Source: Geoglobus sp.
Lineage (GTDB): Archaea; Halobacteriota; Archaeoglobi; Archaeoglobales; Archaeoglobaceae
Length of the DNA stretch: 8,054 bases
NCBI GenBank assembly: GCA_027019885.1
Contig: JALUWC010000418.1
Coordinates: 1-8,054, forward strand
Direction: 5' to 3'
Part shown: positions 1 through 5,558 of the stretch, in pieces
Numbering within the stretch: position 1 is the first letter of the stretch
Layout of the letters: each line of letters begins with the position of its first letter
The notes under the pieces: generated by a model
What the model was told of the DNA's origin: nothing
Database searches by the model: none
What the model saw: only the letters and a program-made list of their open reading frames with translations
Made by a program: the position numbers and the translations under genes

Positions 1-2
1 TC

Positions 3-113
3 TACATCCAGAAGCAGATGCGCCACAAGGATTTGAGAACCACCATGATCTACATCCACATCAACAAAGAGAAGCAACGCAGAGCAATGGATAAGTACGT
101 GCCCAACTTCTGA
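3..113 (+). CDS. Tyrosine recombinase/integrase, C-terminal end (5' part outside window)
   Basis: The open frame entering from the left edge encodes 36 residues before TGA. It contains MRHKDLRTTMIYIHI, which matches the last conserved block of phage/archaeal tyrosine recombinases (family pattern LGHxxxxTTxxYxH). The H after R is the late active-site histidine and the Y in MIYIHI is the presumed nucleophile that forms the covalent 3'-phosphotyrosine bond with DNA. The family integrates and excises viral genomes by site-specific recombination. The consensus G before the histidine is R here. After the tyrosine there is only a short basic tail ending in KYVPNF. Catalytic Arg/Lys residues and the arm-binding domain lie outside the window, so subtype cannot be assigned. 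The gene is convergent with the leftward cassette that follows. Confidence 0.85.
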   Translation, partial: YIQKQMRHKDLRTTMIYIHINKEKQRRAMDKYVPNF

Positions 114-138
114 GCTTTGTTTAGATGCAACTAAGACA

Positions 139-145
139 AAAAAAC
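139..145 (-). terminator. Possible T-run terminator for the leftward cassette
   Basis: Read on the - strand there is a run of seven T preceded by GGAAG, about 100 nt after the stop of the last leftward gene, with a second T-rich tract (GCTTTTTC) just before it. Archaeal RNA polymerase can stop at such U-tracts without a hairpin. The rest of 114-244 holds a small dyad (TATAC at 201-205, GTATA at 214-218) and a TATA-like TTATAAAG at 224-231. No further gene, tRNA or clear att repeat is seen there. Confidence 0.35.
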
Positions 146-244
146 TTCCAGCCCTTGCTCGAAGAAAAAGCATCCGGCGCAGCGCATTTTAGTCGCTTCC
201 TATACTTTTCAATGTATAATTGCTTATAAAGCCTTGTACATCTT

Positions 245-484
245 TCAGTCAATGATAAATCCTATCTCCCCTCTTTCAATCTTCTCCAGCCTCTTTTTAT
301 TGAATTCTGATACCTCTCTCAACAACTTCCGGGCTTCGTCGTGGATAGCGGGATTTACTTTCTCCTTCAGAATGGTTTCAATCTCCTCATCTGAGTAGAC
401 AACATAATCGCGGCAGTGCCAAAATCTCACTTGCTCTATAGTGTCACACCATCCCCAGGGTTTCGGACGCTTGGGATATTTCAA
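245..484 (-). CDS. Small protein of unknown family, paralog A
   Basis: 79 residues, starting at TTG preceded by AGGAGGT with 7-8 nt spacing. The sequence is charged and probably helical, without a signal peptide or membrane segment. It is a clear paralog of the gene immediately upstream: about 32 of 61 aligned residues are identical, including the core WGxC(D/E)T(I/M)EQVRxW, then SDEEI, EARKxL and a Lys/Arg-rich end. It is the last gene of a leftward group (nuclease-like protein, paralog B, this gene), with 17 nt separating it from paralog B. I do not recognise the family. The invariant Trp, Gly and Cys in the N-terminal third suggest a folded core there, followed by an acidic then basic helical tail. 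It could be a partner or regulator of the nuclease-like protein, or of paralog B, but nothing in the sequence proves it. Confidence 0.8.
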   Translation of the reverse strand: MKYPKRPKPWGWCDTIEQVRFWHCRDYVVYSDEEIETILKEKVNPAIHDEARKLLREVSEFNKKRLEKIERGEIGFIID

Positions 485-501
485 TTTCAGAACCTCCTAT
501 T

Positions 502-756
502 TTAGAATATGACCTTAGGTACTTTGCTGAGCCTCTTACGGTTCTTCTCGCTCAGTCGCTTAAGGAATTTTCTCGCTTCATTCCTTATTTCCGGAGCGAT
601 TTTGTTCTGCACGATTTCGTCTATCTCTTCATCGCTGAGCACCAGGTAGGGATTGCCATACCACATTCTCACCTGTTCCATCGTCTCGCAGTAACCCCAC
701 CTCATAGATTTAGGATTCTCAGGAATAGGATTATCCAGGCGGTCAGACCCTCTCAA
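502..756 (-). CDS. Small protein of unknown family, paralog B
   Basis: 84 residues from the TTG at 754-756, which sits 8 nt after a GGGAGG ribosome site. An upstream TTG at 772-774 in the same frame would give 90 residues but lies before that site, so it is less likely. The 14-nt overlap with the stop of the upstream nuclease-like gene indicates translational coupling. The body repeats the paralog A pattern: WGYCETMEQVRMW, SDEEIDEIV, EARKFLKRL and a basic C-terminus. The N-terminal 18 residues (rich in Asp, Pro and Asn) are unlike paralog A. No function is recognisable. The tandem duplication with strong divergence outside the core suggests two non-redundant subunits or two specificities of one small-protein family. 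Confidence 0.8.
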   Translation of the reverse strand: MRGSDRLDNPIPENPKSMRWGYCETMEQVRMWYGNPYLVLSDEEIDEIVQNKIAPEIRNEARKFLKRLSEKNRKRLSKVPKVIF

Positions 757-1945
757 GCTGTAGGCCTCCCTCAATTATCTTTTCACTTTTCACATCTAAG
801 TAGTTATCTGAATCTCCAGTGGATGTGAAAACTGAATCCACCCCCTCAGGTGAACTTGACGCATTGGATGGATTCTCAACCTTCTTAGCCCTTAGCTCCT
901 CGTAGTACCTGCGCAGTTTGCCAAGCTGGGAGCCGTGGATTATCCATACATTCTTAAATTGCTTGGCGAGTTCCCACGTGGAATCATAAATTTTAGCTGC
1001 TTCACCATCTATTACCAAGGCAGGAATGGCATGCTCACCATAGGCCCACTTTACAATCTGGATATAAGTAGCAAGCCAGCCTGCTCCTATCGTTTCGTTG
1101 TATTTGAACTCAAAAACTATCGGGATTGAACCGTGGAACCATTTGAGCCTCTGCCACTTGCCATTCAAATATATACATGGTATGGCGTAGGCTACGAGAT
1201 CGAAAATTTTCAGTTGCCCCCTCACTATCTTTCTCACTTGCCGGTTGTGGTCAAATATTCTCAGCATTAGGCCATTGGTTTTGAAGGCTACACCAAAGAG
1301 CTCCTCCATTTCTGTCTCGAAGCGTTTGCCCTTACTGACTTTCCGCTTCCGGAGTTCATAAATCTCTGCAAGCTTCTCCTCTATGATGGAATCTATTTCT
1401 TCTGGTTTTGGCTCATTTGCCCAGTAAAAAGTTGCATGAACGTATTCATTTTTATGTTTTTTCACATGTTTTGAGAACAGTAGACCATTTCTAACGTAAT
1501 TATCCAGCAGATTGAGGTCTACTGGGCCAAATTGTTTATGAATGTCGTAATTGCTCCAAACATGCATTTCAAATTTGAGCTTATGATAAATGTCCACAAT
1601 TTCGCCTGGCATATGCTTCTCTAAATATTCTTCCACCAGCAAGTCGTGGAGCTCTCGCTTAGCGTGGCTGAAGTAGATGTAGAATACCTCGTTACCGAAG
1701 CCTATGTATCCCTTGCTTCTCGCGAGGATTCCACGCTTGTAGAGGTTGCTCAGCGCTTCACTGATTCGTCTTTTGTCCTCGCCGTCTCTGGCTATCTCCG
1801 TGGTTGTGAAGTAGTCAACCTGGAGTTCCGAAAGCCTCTGAAGGACTTTTTCAACGTAGGAGCCAGGAGTGGTGTAGGTGGTCTTGCCGTCAACATCGTA
1901 GACTACCATCCCCCCAGGTGTCTGTTTAATCTTTCTTATGCGCAA
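743..1945 (-). CDS. Winged-helix plus PD-(D/E)XK nuclease-like protein
   Basis: 400 residues from the TTG at 1943-1945, chosen because it lies 7 nt after GGAGG; a TTG two codons upstream is too close to that site. Residue numbers here count from the upstream TTG. Residues about 30-95 look like a winged helix (TTTEIA, then SEALSNLYKRGILARSKGY and a beta wing). Residues 190-235 are a charged helix. Residues 248-315 carry a restriction-endonuclease-like core: D251 in KIFDLVAYA, E281-F-K283 in VFEFKY, and a following helix with Q298 and Y304, then a strand ALVIDG. D...ExK is the metal-binding signature of PD-(D/E)XK enzymes. Residues 355-400 are Ser/Asp-rich and probably disordered. Roles could be a DNA-binding nuclease for defence or recombination, or a 'replication-relaxation'-type plasmid/virus protein, which has a comparable wHTH plus nuclease-like architecture. 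Activity and substrate are unproven. Confidence 0.75.
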   Translation of the reverse strand: MRIRKIKQTPGGMVVYDVDGKTTYTTPGSYVEKVLQRLSELQVDYFTTTEIARDGEDKRRISEALSNLYKRGILARSKGYIGFGNEVFYIYFSHAKRELHDLLVEEYLEKHMPGEIVDIYHKLKFEMHVWSNYDIHKQFGPVDLNLLDNYVRNGLLFSKHVKKHKNEYVHATFYWANEPKPEEIDSIIEEKLAEIYELRKRKVSKGKRFETEMEELFGVAFKTNGLMLRIFDHNRQVRKIVRGQLKIFDLVAYAIPCIYLNGKWQRLKWFHGSIPIVFEFKYNETIGAGWLATYIQIVKWAYGEHAIPALVIDGEAAKIYDSTWELAKQFKNVWIIHGSQLGKLRRYYEELRAKKVENPSNASSSPEGVDSVFTSTGDSDNYLDVKSEKIIEGGLQLERV

Positions 1946-2023
1946 TTGCAAGCCTCCGGTTTGTTGATAATATGTAACTGCGTTCTATTCCCCTAATGCA
2001 GCTCCTTCCACGCATTATGTGGG

Positions 2024-2043
2024 AAAAAGAAAAATAAATAGTT
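2024..2043 (-). terminator. T-rich termination tract after the zinc-protein gene
   Basis: Immediately past the stop of the Cys-rich gene the - strand reads CTATTTATTTTTCTTTTTCC, a pyrimidine/U tract suited to archaeal termination. The ATTTATTTTT portion might instead act as a weak TATA element for the nuclease-like gene that starts about 80-90 nt further on; the two readings are not exclusive. Confidence 0.4.
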
Positions 2044-2047
2044 TTGC

Positions 2048-2323
2048 TCATCTCTTTGTGGCAAAGTCCATAAGGCTTAGAGAAAGACAACTAAAGCACT
2101 CTGTTGTACCCCATAACTCACAGTCCCTGGTGCAGATAAATTTCAGAAATGCTACACGGGGCTTTCTAACTATGCAAGGTTCGGCTTCCACCTCTTTTCC
2201 CCGCCCCTGCAGTGTTGGATCAAACTCTGCTCCACACCTCCGACAGCGCACTGTCACCAAACCACCTGGTTGTCCAACAGTATCCCACTCATGCGCTCCC
2301 ACAATTTTGTTTATCCCGTCCAT
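2048..2323 (-). CDS. Small Cys-rich (zinc-ribbon-like) protein
   Basis: 91 residues from ATG at 2321-2323, 8 nt after AGGAGAG. A GTG three codons upstream overlaps that site and is rejected. Seven cysteines occur: a CRRC knuckle (C27, C30), C50, then C64, C68 and a closing C76-x-x-C79. Two CxxC pairs are typical of a zinc ribbon, and the remaining Cys could build a second site or be structural. No catalytic domain or membrane segment is visible. It is the first gene downstream of the leftward arm of the divergent promoter shared with the AbrB-type regulator, so it is probably under that regulator's control. It might be an early regulatory or DNA/RNA-binding viral protein, but its actual role is not readable from the sequence. 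Confidence 0.75.
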   Translation of the reverse strand: MDGINKIVGAHEWDTVGQPGGLVTVRCRRCGAEFDPTLQGRGKEVEAEPCIVRKPRVAFLKFICTRDCELWGTTECFSCLSLSLMDFATKR

Positions 2324-2370
2324 CTTTTCCACTCTCCTATAAATACTATTAATAGAATTGATACTATTAG

Positions 2371-2384
2371 TATAAATACTTTTC
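2371..2384 (-). promoter_or_regulatory. Leftward archaeal promoter (BRE + TATA)
   Basis: On the - strand GAAAAG (BRE-like, 2384-2379) is followed by TATTTATA (2378-2371). Initiation about 26 nt from the box centre would fall near 2348, leaving a leader of about 25 nt that holds the AGGAGAG ribosome site of the zinc-protein gene. Confidence 0.6.
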
Positions 2385-2395
2385 TATTGGTAGAA

Positions 2396-2410
2396 GGAAA
2401 AGTATAAATA
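2396..2410 (+). promoter_or_regulatory. Rightward archaeal promoter (BRE + TATA)
   Basis: GGAAAAG (2396-2402) followed by TATAAATA (2403-2410) is a near-ideal archaeal BRE/TATA pair. The expected start point about 26 nt after the box centre is around 2432-2434, which is the ATG of the AbrB-type gene. The absence of any GGAGG-like site before that ATG fits a leaderless mRNA. Confidence 0.7.
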
Positions 2411-2433
2411 GTATTGATGCTAATGATTGGATT

Positions 2434-2586
2434 ATGTCTGAGAAAATAGTTGGTATTTCGAAGGTGAGCCGAGGATTTCAGATAACTCTCCTCGAAGATG
2501 TGAGGAGGATACTCGGAATTAATGCCCCTGGGGACAGGATAGTCTACATAGAGAAGGACGGCGAGGTTTTGATTCGCAAGCTGTAA
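2434..2586 (+). CDS. SpoVT/AbrB-type DNA-binding regulator
   Basis: 50 residues. The protein is almost exactly one swapped-hairpin AbrB domain: an N-terminal strand with ISKVSRGFQITL, a short helix EDVRRILGI, then APGDRIVYIEKDGEVLIRKL, matching the family pattern (GQITIPkeVReaLGIkpGDrV...dg.v.l). Such domains dimerise and bind AT-rich promoter DNA, either as transition-state regulators or as antitoxins. There is no toxin gene next to it. The gene faces a divergent promoter full of ATACTATT repeats, so it probably represses itself and the leftward zinc-protein operon. It has no ribosome site; the promoter places the transcript start at or next to the ATG. It ends 14 bp from the stop of the convergent tape measure gene, so the two transcripts probably overlap. 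Confidence 0.88.
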   Translation: MSEKIVGISKVSRGFQITLLEDVRRILGINAPGDRIVYIEKDGEVLIRKL

Positions 2587-2600
2587 TTTTGAGGTGTCTC

Positions 2601-4325
2601 CTAATATGCCATGAACTGTCTCTGCAGCTTTTTTATAACTAAATCTGCCGCTTTATCCGGGTCGCTGACGCCATTTATTACCACTGCTCCAGACTGAATT
2701 TCTATCTTTCTTTGGTCGATTGTTGTGCTATTGCGGTTAACAACCGTTGAAGTTGCCAGCTCATTGGGAGGCGGTAAACTGGTAGCTCCGACAAGTTCTC
2801 CAACAAGCTTCAGCTGACCAACGCCAGGGGCAACATAACTGAGGATATCCAGAACTGGTTTTATTTTGTTGTACATCTCCACGAGCTGTGAGATCAGCCA
2901 CCTTATTCCCGAGGCGAGGCGATCTATTAAAGCCCTGATGGTTTGCACCACCTTCTGGGTCTTCTCCTGTATTCCTCCCCAGTTGCTCTGCCAGGCTTTC
3001 CTCAGGAGTAGGATAGCCCCCACTATGCCCAATATCGCCAGCGTTATTGGATTTGTGAGCAGCACCATTGCCAGAGTTCCCAGAGTTCCGGCAAATCCCA
3101 TCACCGCGCCCGCTGCTGCGCCGAGAGAGGCGGTGAAGGCAGCGACACCTGGCAGCGTCATTCCCAGAGCTCCTATGAAGAGGAGTAGAGGACCTCCAAT
3201 TCCGGCGATGATTGCGGTCAGTGCTGCCATAAAGGACAGCACGGTCTTTATGGGTTTCGGAAGCTTTGAGAAGGCTCGAGCTATTGCCATCACGAATTTT
3301 GAGACTGGCTTAAGGACAGGGATAAGCCCCTTGCCGAGTTCCGCCACCACAAGGGCTATGTTGTTCCTGAGGATGCCGAGCTGCTCGGAGAGGCTCTCGT
3401 CTATGTCTTTACTCGCCTTCTTGGTTATACCCCTTACATCTTCAACACTGAGCATGTATTTGTTTAGACTCTCCATACCTCCTTCAAGGATTCGCGATAT
3501 GCCGGGGCCAGCGTAGCTTCCGAATATCTCGGTTGCTCTCTTTAATCTAAGAGTCCTGTCCTCGATTTGAGCAAGTTCATTAAGAGCCTCTTCGATATCT
3601 ATACCCTTGGCTGCTGCCTGCCTTAGGCCCATCAGAGCTCTCGATACATTGGCTCCTGAATCTTCCAATGCTGCCAGCAGGCCAATTGCTCTATCGATAC
3701 TAAGTCCAAGCTGTGAGAGTGCTGCGCTGTTGTTTTTGAGTGATTCCGTAATCCTGTCAACCTCTAATCCAGTTCTCTGATGCGCAGCTAAAAGCAGGTC
3801 AGTAACATCAGCCGCCTGACTTACATCCATGTTGAAGGCTTTCATGGCTACAGAGATGGCATTCGCAGCCTGCACCGCGTCCATGCCTGTAACTTTGGCG
3901 AAGTCGAGCATCTGCTGGGTAACGGGTTCAAGCGTGCTCCCGAGAGCGCCCCAACGCTGCCTCAGTACAGTTATGGTTTCTCCAATCTCCTGGAAGGAGT
4001 TGGAATTTACCCTTGCGAGGTTCTGAAGCGTTCTCCCGAGTTGCTGAAGCTCTTCGTCGCTTGCTCCTGTCCGCGCCTGCATTTCCTGCATGACCCGCTC
4101 AAGGCTAATTGTTCTGCTAGCCATTACGCCAGTTAGCGCCCCTATACTGCTGAGCACACCACCAAGCGCCATAAGCCCGGCGCTATGCTTTTGTATTGCG
4201 CTGCCAAGTTTACCCATCCGCATCTTTGTCTGGTCGAGGCTCCGGTTAAGCCTTGCAAGAGGAGCAGAAACCTTATCCGCCAGCTGTACAACAACGTATA
4301 AACCTCTAACAGCACCACCAACCAT
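2601..4325 (-). CDS. Phage-type tail tape measure protein
   Basis: 574 residues from ATG at 4323-4325, preceded by GGTG with 6-nt spacing; a GTG three codons earlier lies inside that site and is less likely. The N-terminal half is rich in Ala, Gln, Leu and Ser and is helical, with the TP901-type core (RTGASDEELQQLGRTL, then AxxxSxAMKAFNMD, LLAAHQRTGL, AALEDSGANVSRALMGLRQA). Residues about 360-441 hold several long hydrophobic helices, followed by AWQSNWGGIQ, a hallmark near the end of many tape measure proteins. The protein sets siphovirus tail length and may help deliver DNA through the host membrane. Using the common ruler relation of roughly 0.15 nm per residue, a tail of about 85 nm is inferred. 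It directly follows the chaperone/frameshift gene as in tailed phages. No tail-tip or baseplate gene follows it; the next gene is a convergent regulator. Confidence 0.93.
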   Translation of the reverse strand: MVGGAVRGLYVVVQLADKVSAPLARLNRSLDQTKMRMGKLGSAIQKHSAGLMALGGVLSSIGALTGVMASRTISLERVMQEMQARTGASDEELQQLGRTLQNLARVNSNSFQEIGETITVLRQRWGALGSTLEPVTQQMLDFAKVTGMDAVQAANAISVAMKAFNMDVSQAADVTDLLLAAHQRTGLEVDRITESLKNNSAALSQLGLSIDRAIGLLAALEDSGANVSRALMGLRQAAAKGIDIEEALNELAQIEDRTLRLKRATEIFGSYAGPGISRILEGGMESLNKYMLSVEDVRGITKKASKDIDESLSEQLGILRNNIALVVAELGKGLIPVLKPVSKFVMAIARAFSKLPKPIKTVLSFMAALTAIIAGIGGPLLLFIGALGMTLPGVAAFTASLGAAAGAVMGFAGTLGTLAMVLLTNPITLAILGIVGAILLLRKAWQSNWGGIQEKTQKVVQTIRALIDRLASGIRWLISQLVEMYNKIKPVLDILSYVAPGVGQLKLVGELVGATSLPPPNELATSTVVNRNSTTIDQRKIEIQSGAVVINGVSDPDKAADLVIKKLQRQFMAY

Positions 4326-4337
4326 TTCAATCACCGG

Positions 4338-4589
4338 TTATCTGAATCTGAACATGTGCCTTCTCTTTAGGTTGCAGCCGATTTTTCTGTGGAGGGTGTT
4401 TACCGCAACTGTTAGCATGTCCGTATCCTCTGCGACTTTTTGTTTCCTTGCAAGGTATAGATAGTGGAGGAGCTTCAGCTTCCATGGCCAGCGCTTCACC
4501 TCGCTGTACCGGTACTGCTGGAAGTGCTCAGTTATCAGCAGCGTTAGGAATTCCTCTCCCCCTGGCTCTACGGCTTTCTCTGCGTACCT
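4338..4589 (-). CDS. Tail chaperone frameshift extension (gpT-like part)
   Basis: After the slippery heptamer the -1 frame is open for 83 codons, from AGG at 4587-4589 to TAA at 4338-4340, and it fills the whole space between the chaperone stop and the tape measure gene. It has no start codon with a ribosome site of its own, as expected for a frameshift-only product. The encoded segment is basic and aromatic-rich (FQQYRY, KRWPWKLKLLHYLYLARKQK) and ends in RRHMFRFR. Joined to the 104 shared residues it would give a fusion of about 187 residues. In lambda and relatives the corresponding gpGT fusion is made as a minority product and binds the tape measure protein during tail assembly. The call rests on frame openness, heptamer phase and gene order; no homology search was possible. 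Confidence 0.82.
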   Translation of the reverse strand, partial: RYAEKAVEPGGEEFLTLLITEHFQQYRYSEVKRWPWKLKLLHYLYLARKQKVAEDTDMLTVAVNTLHRKIGCNLKRRHMFRFR

Positions 4590-4900
4590 AAAAAATCTGG
4601 GGTCAGCCCAAGATAACTTGCCACCTCGTCGCCGAGGCGCATCTTCCAGACGAAGTCCAGCCTGTCCCAGAGCTTGTCAAGCCTTGGAGCCACAACCACT
4701 TCTAAGCAGAGGTTTTTGATAACCTCTGCGGGGTCTGTATTTATCATTGCTCTTATCAGCCTATCGCTGTCTTCCGGCTGTCGAAGCAGAAATTTCTTTC
4801 CTGCTATTTCTATAACCTTCTCCGGCTTCTTTTTAATCTCCCAGTCGGAGAAGTCTTGAGATTCGAGTTCTTTAATGTCGAATTCGCTTTTCTTTGTCAT
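4568..4900 (-). CDS. Tail assembly chaperone (gpG-like short form)
   Basis: 110 residues, ATG start 4 nt after AAGGAGGTG. The N-terminus is acidic and lysine-rich (KELESQDFSDWEIKKKPEK), followed by IAGKKFLLRQPEDSDRLIRAM, a beta/alpha pattern usual in tail assembly chaperones, and a helical C-terminal part ending in SYLGLTPDFLGTQRKP. Position (directly before the tape measure gene), size, acidic character and an embedded -1 slippery site together identify it. The short form normally coats the tape measure protein until major tail protein replaces it. Only the last six residues (GTQRKP) differ between short and frameshifted forms. Its start lies inside the end of the 58-residue ORF upstream, giving translational coupling. 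Confidence 0.82.
   Translation of the reverse strand: MTKKSEFDIKELESQDFSDWEIKKKPEKVIEIAGKKFLLRQPEDSDRLIRAMINTDPAEVIKNLCLEVVVAPRLDKLWDRLDFVWKMRLGDEVASYLGLTPDFLGTQRKP
4589..4595 (-). promoter_or_regulatory. Programmed -1 ribosomal frameshift site T_TTT_TTA
   Basis: On the - strand the chaperone frame reads GAT TTT TTA GGT, so the heptamer is T TTT TTA in exact X_XXY_YYZ phase, the same heptamer as HIV-1 gag-pol. Both tRNAs can re-pair after slipping back one base, and translation then continues as AGG TAC GCA into the 83-codon open extension. No strong hairpin lies within the first 10 nt downstream. The nearest noticeable stem is CTGCTG (4541-4536) with CAGCAG (4520-4515), about 48 nt away. 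A small TGGG/CCCA stem lies just upstream. Confidence 0.82.
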
Positions 4901-5048
4901 AATACACCTCCTTCAGTCGTTTATTAGAATCGAGGAATGCTCTCATATCCCTTCTGACTCTCTCCAAAGAGTCAGGAAGTTTTGAAACCTCCTTAATTGC
5001 TCTGATTCCACAATTTATCTCCTTCAATAGCTTTAGCCACAACCTCAT
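4872..5048 (-). CDS. 58-residue helical protein of unknown function
   Basis: ATG at 5046-5048 lies 7 nt after GGAGGTGG and overlaps the stop of the preceding gene as ATGA. The ORF ends at TAA 4872-4874, after overlapping the chaperone start by 29 nt, and it contains the chaperone's ribosome site. It encodes a basic amphipathic helical peptide (MRLWLKLLKE, then IRAIKEVSKLPDSLERVRRDMRAF, ending KRIRH). No family is recognised. The good ribosome site, ATGA junction and lack of any other reading for this stretch support it being translated. It may serve mainly to couple translation to the chaperone, or be a small structural or connector protein. Confidence 0.65.
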   Translation of the reverse strand: MRLWLKLLKEINCGIRAIKEVSKLPDSLERVRRDMRAFLDSNKRLKEVYYDKEKRIRH

Positions 5049-5275
5049 TTTTCTTCCACCTCCATGTCCATAAATACAGCATCTACGATTGCATCTGCTA
5101 CTGTATCCCCTTGCATGAGCGATGCCAGCCCTCTTCTTACTCTGGTGTCCATCTCCTCTTCCGGGAAGAGATGTGCCACAAAATCTCTGATAATGGACTC
5201 TGCTTTCTTTAAGTCCTCTGGGGACACCTCTATAGAATTTTCAAGCTTTTTGATTCGCCTTCTAATACTCCGCAT
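5045..5275 (-). CDS. Small helical operon protein, 76 residues
   Basis: The frame is open further upstream, but the start is placed at ATG 5273-5275, 6 nt after AAGGAGGTG; longer versions would run through the preceding gene. The protein begins MRSIRRRIKKLENSI, a basic coiled-coil-like segment, then SPEDLKKAESIIRDFVAHL and an acidic C-terminus (VFMDMEVEEK). The opening closely resembles that of the preceding gene (MRDIERRIRELEETV), which supports both start choices. It overlaps its neighbours by 14 and 4 nt. The function is not recognised; small helical proteins in this position often lie between packaging and tail genes in siphoviruses. Confidence 0.72.
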   Translation of the reverse strand: MRSIRRRIKKLENSIEVSPEDLKKAESIIRDFVAHLFPEEEMDTRVRRGLASLMQGDTVADAIVDAVFMDMEVEEK

Positions 5276-5537
5276 TTGAAGCACCTCCTTCATCTTCCTC
5301 TGTCTGCCACTGAATGACAACTTGGCGCTCAACCACTTCCTCTTGCTCAGGGCAATCGCCATATTCGGCTTCAAGTTGCCCATCTGCGCTAAAGTTGCGC
5401 TGACCGATGTAGCGCTCTCCACGCAAGTAGAGCTCTGTCTTTCCACACTCCCCGAAATCGCATATCAGAGCTTTGATTTCTTCCTTAACGCCTACAGTTT
5501 CCTCCAACTCCCGGATCCTTCGCTCAATATCGCGCAC
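5262..5537 (-). CDS. Small acidic operon protein, 91 residues
   Basis: Start placed at GTG 5535-5537, 6 nt after GGGGGTG; a GTG three codons upstream overlaps that site. It begins with a heptad-like segment MRDIERRIRELEETVGVKEE, then ICDFGECG and a beta-rich middle (LYLRGERYIGQRNF), a third Cys at C62, and an acidic tail (QTEEDEGGASNAEY). C26, C31 and C62 could bind metal, but no complete zinc-site pattern is present. The function is not recognised. It sits between the zinc-finger gene (21 nt upstream) and the 76-residue gene (14-nt overlap), within the leftward structural operon. Confidence 0.68.
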   Translation of the reverse strand: MRDIERRIRELEETVGVKEEIKALICDFGECGKTELYLRGERYIGQRNFSADGQLEAEYGDCPEQEEVVERQVVIQWQTEEDEGGASNAEY

Positions 5538-5558
5538 CTCTAACACCCCCTGATTTTT

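Larger units (their letters stand above)
2343..2414. promoter_or_regulatory. Operator-like repeats (ATACTATT) in the divergent promoter
   Basis: ATACTATT occurs at 2343-2350 and 2361-2368, 18 bp apart, and its inverse AATAGTAT occurs at 2407-2414. The second copy is part of a perfect dyad ATACTA-T-TAGTAT (2361-2373). A further dyad TTCTA-TTGG-TAGAA lies at 2382-2395. The copies cover the presumed leftward start site, the leftward TATA edge and the rightward TATA box. That is the layout expected for a repressor that shuts both promoters; the adjacent AbrB-type protein is the obvious candidate by inference. Confidence 0.55.

Noticed and set aside
114..244. tRNA gene or attachment site next to the integrase
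   Set aside because: No cloverleaf or TTC-loop pattern and no direct repeat with another part of the window could be seen.
1646..1996. 116-codon + strand ORF
   Set aside because: It is antisense to the wHTH-nuclease gene, whose domains are recognisable, and has no ribosome site or promoter.
2434..2586. AbrB-type gene as antitoxin of a toxin-antitoxin pair
   Set aside because: No PIN, MazF-like or other toxin gene adjoins it. The next gene is the convergent tape measure gene.
2866..3516. 216-codon + strand ORF
   Set aside because: It is antisense to the tape measure gene, has composition expected of a shadow of an Ala/Leu-rich frame, and has no ribosome site.
4090..4464. 124-codon + strand ORF across the chaperone/tape measure junction
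   Set aside because: The - strand there is fully explained by the frameshift extension and tape measure start.
4515..4541. CTGCTG/CAGCAG hairpin as the frameshift stimulator
   Set aside because: It lies about 48 nt past the slippery site, far beyond the usual 5-9 nt spacer, and its 6-bp stem has a 15-nt loop.
5276..5446. N-terminal extension of the 76-residue protein to 133 residues
   Set aside because: It runs entirely inside the preceding 91-residue gene in another frame. The AAGGAGGTG site and the similarity of openings MRSI/MRDI place the start at 5275.
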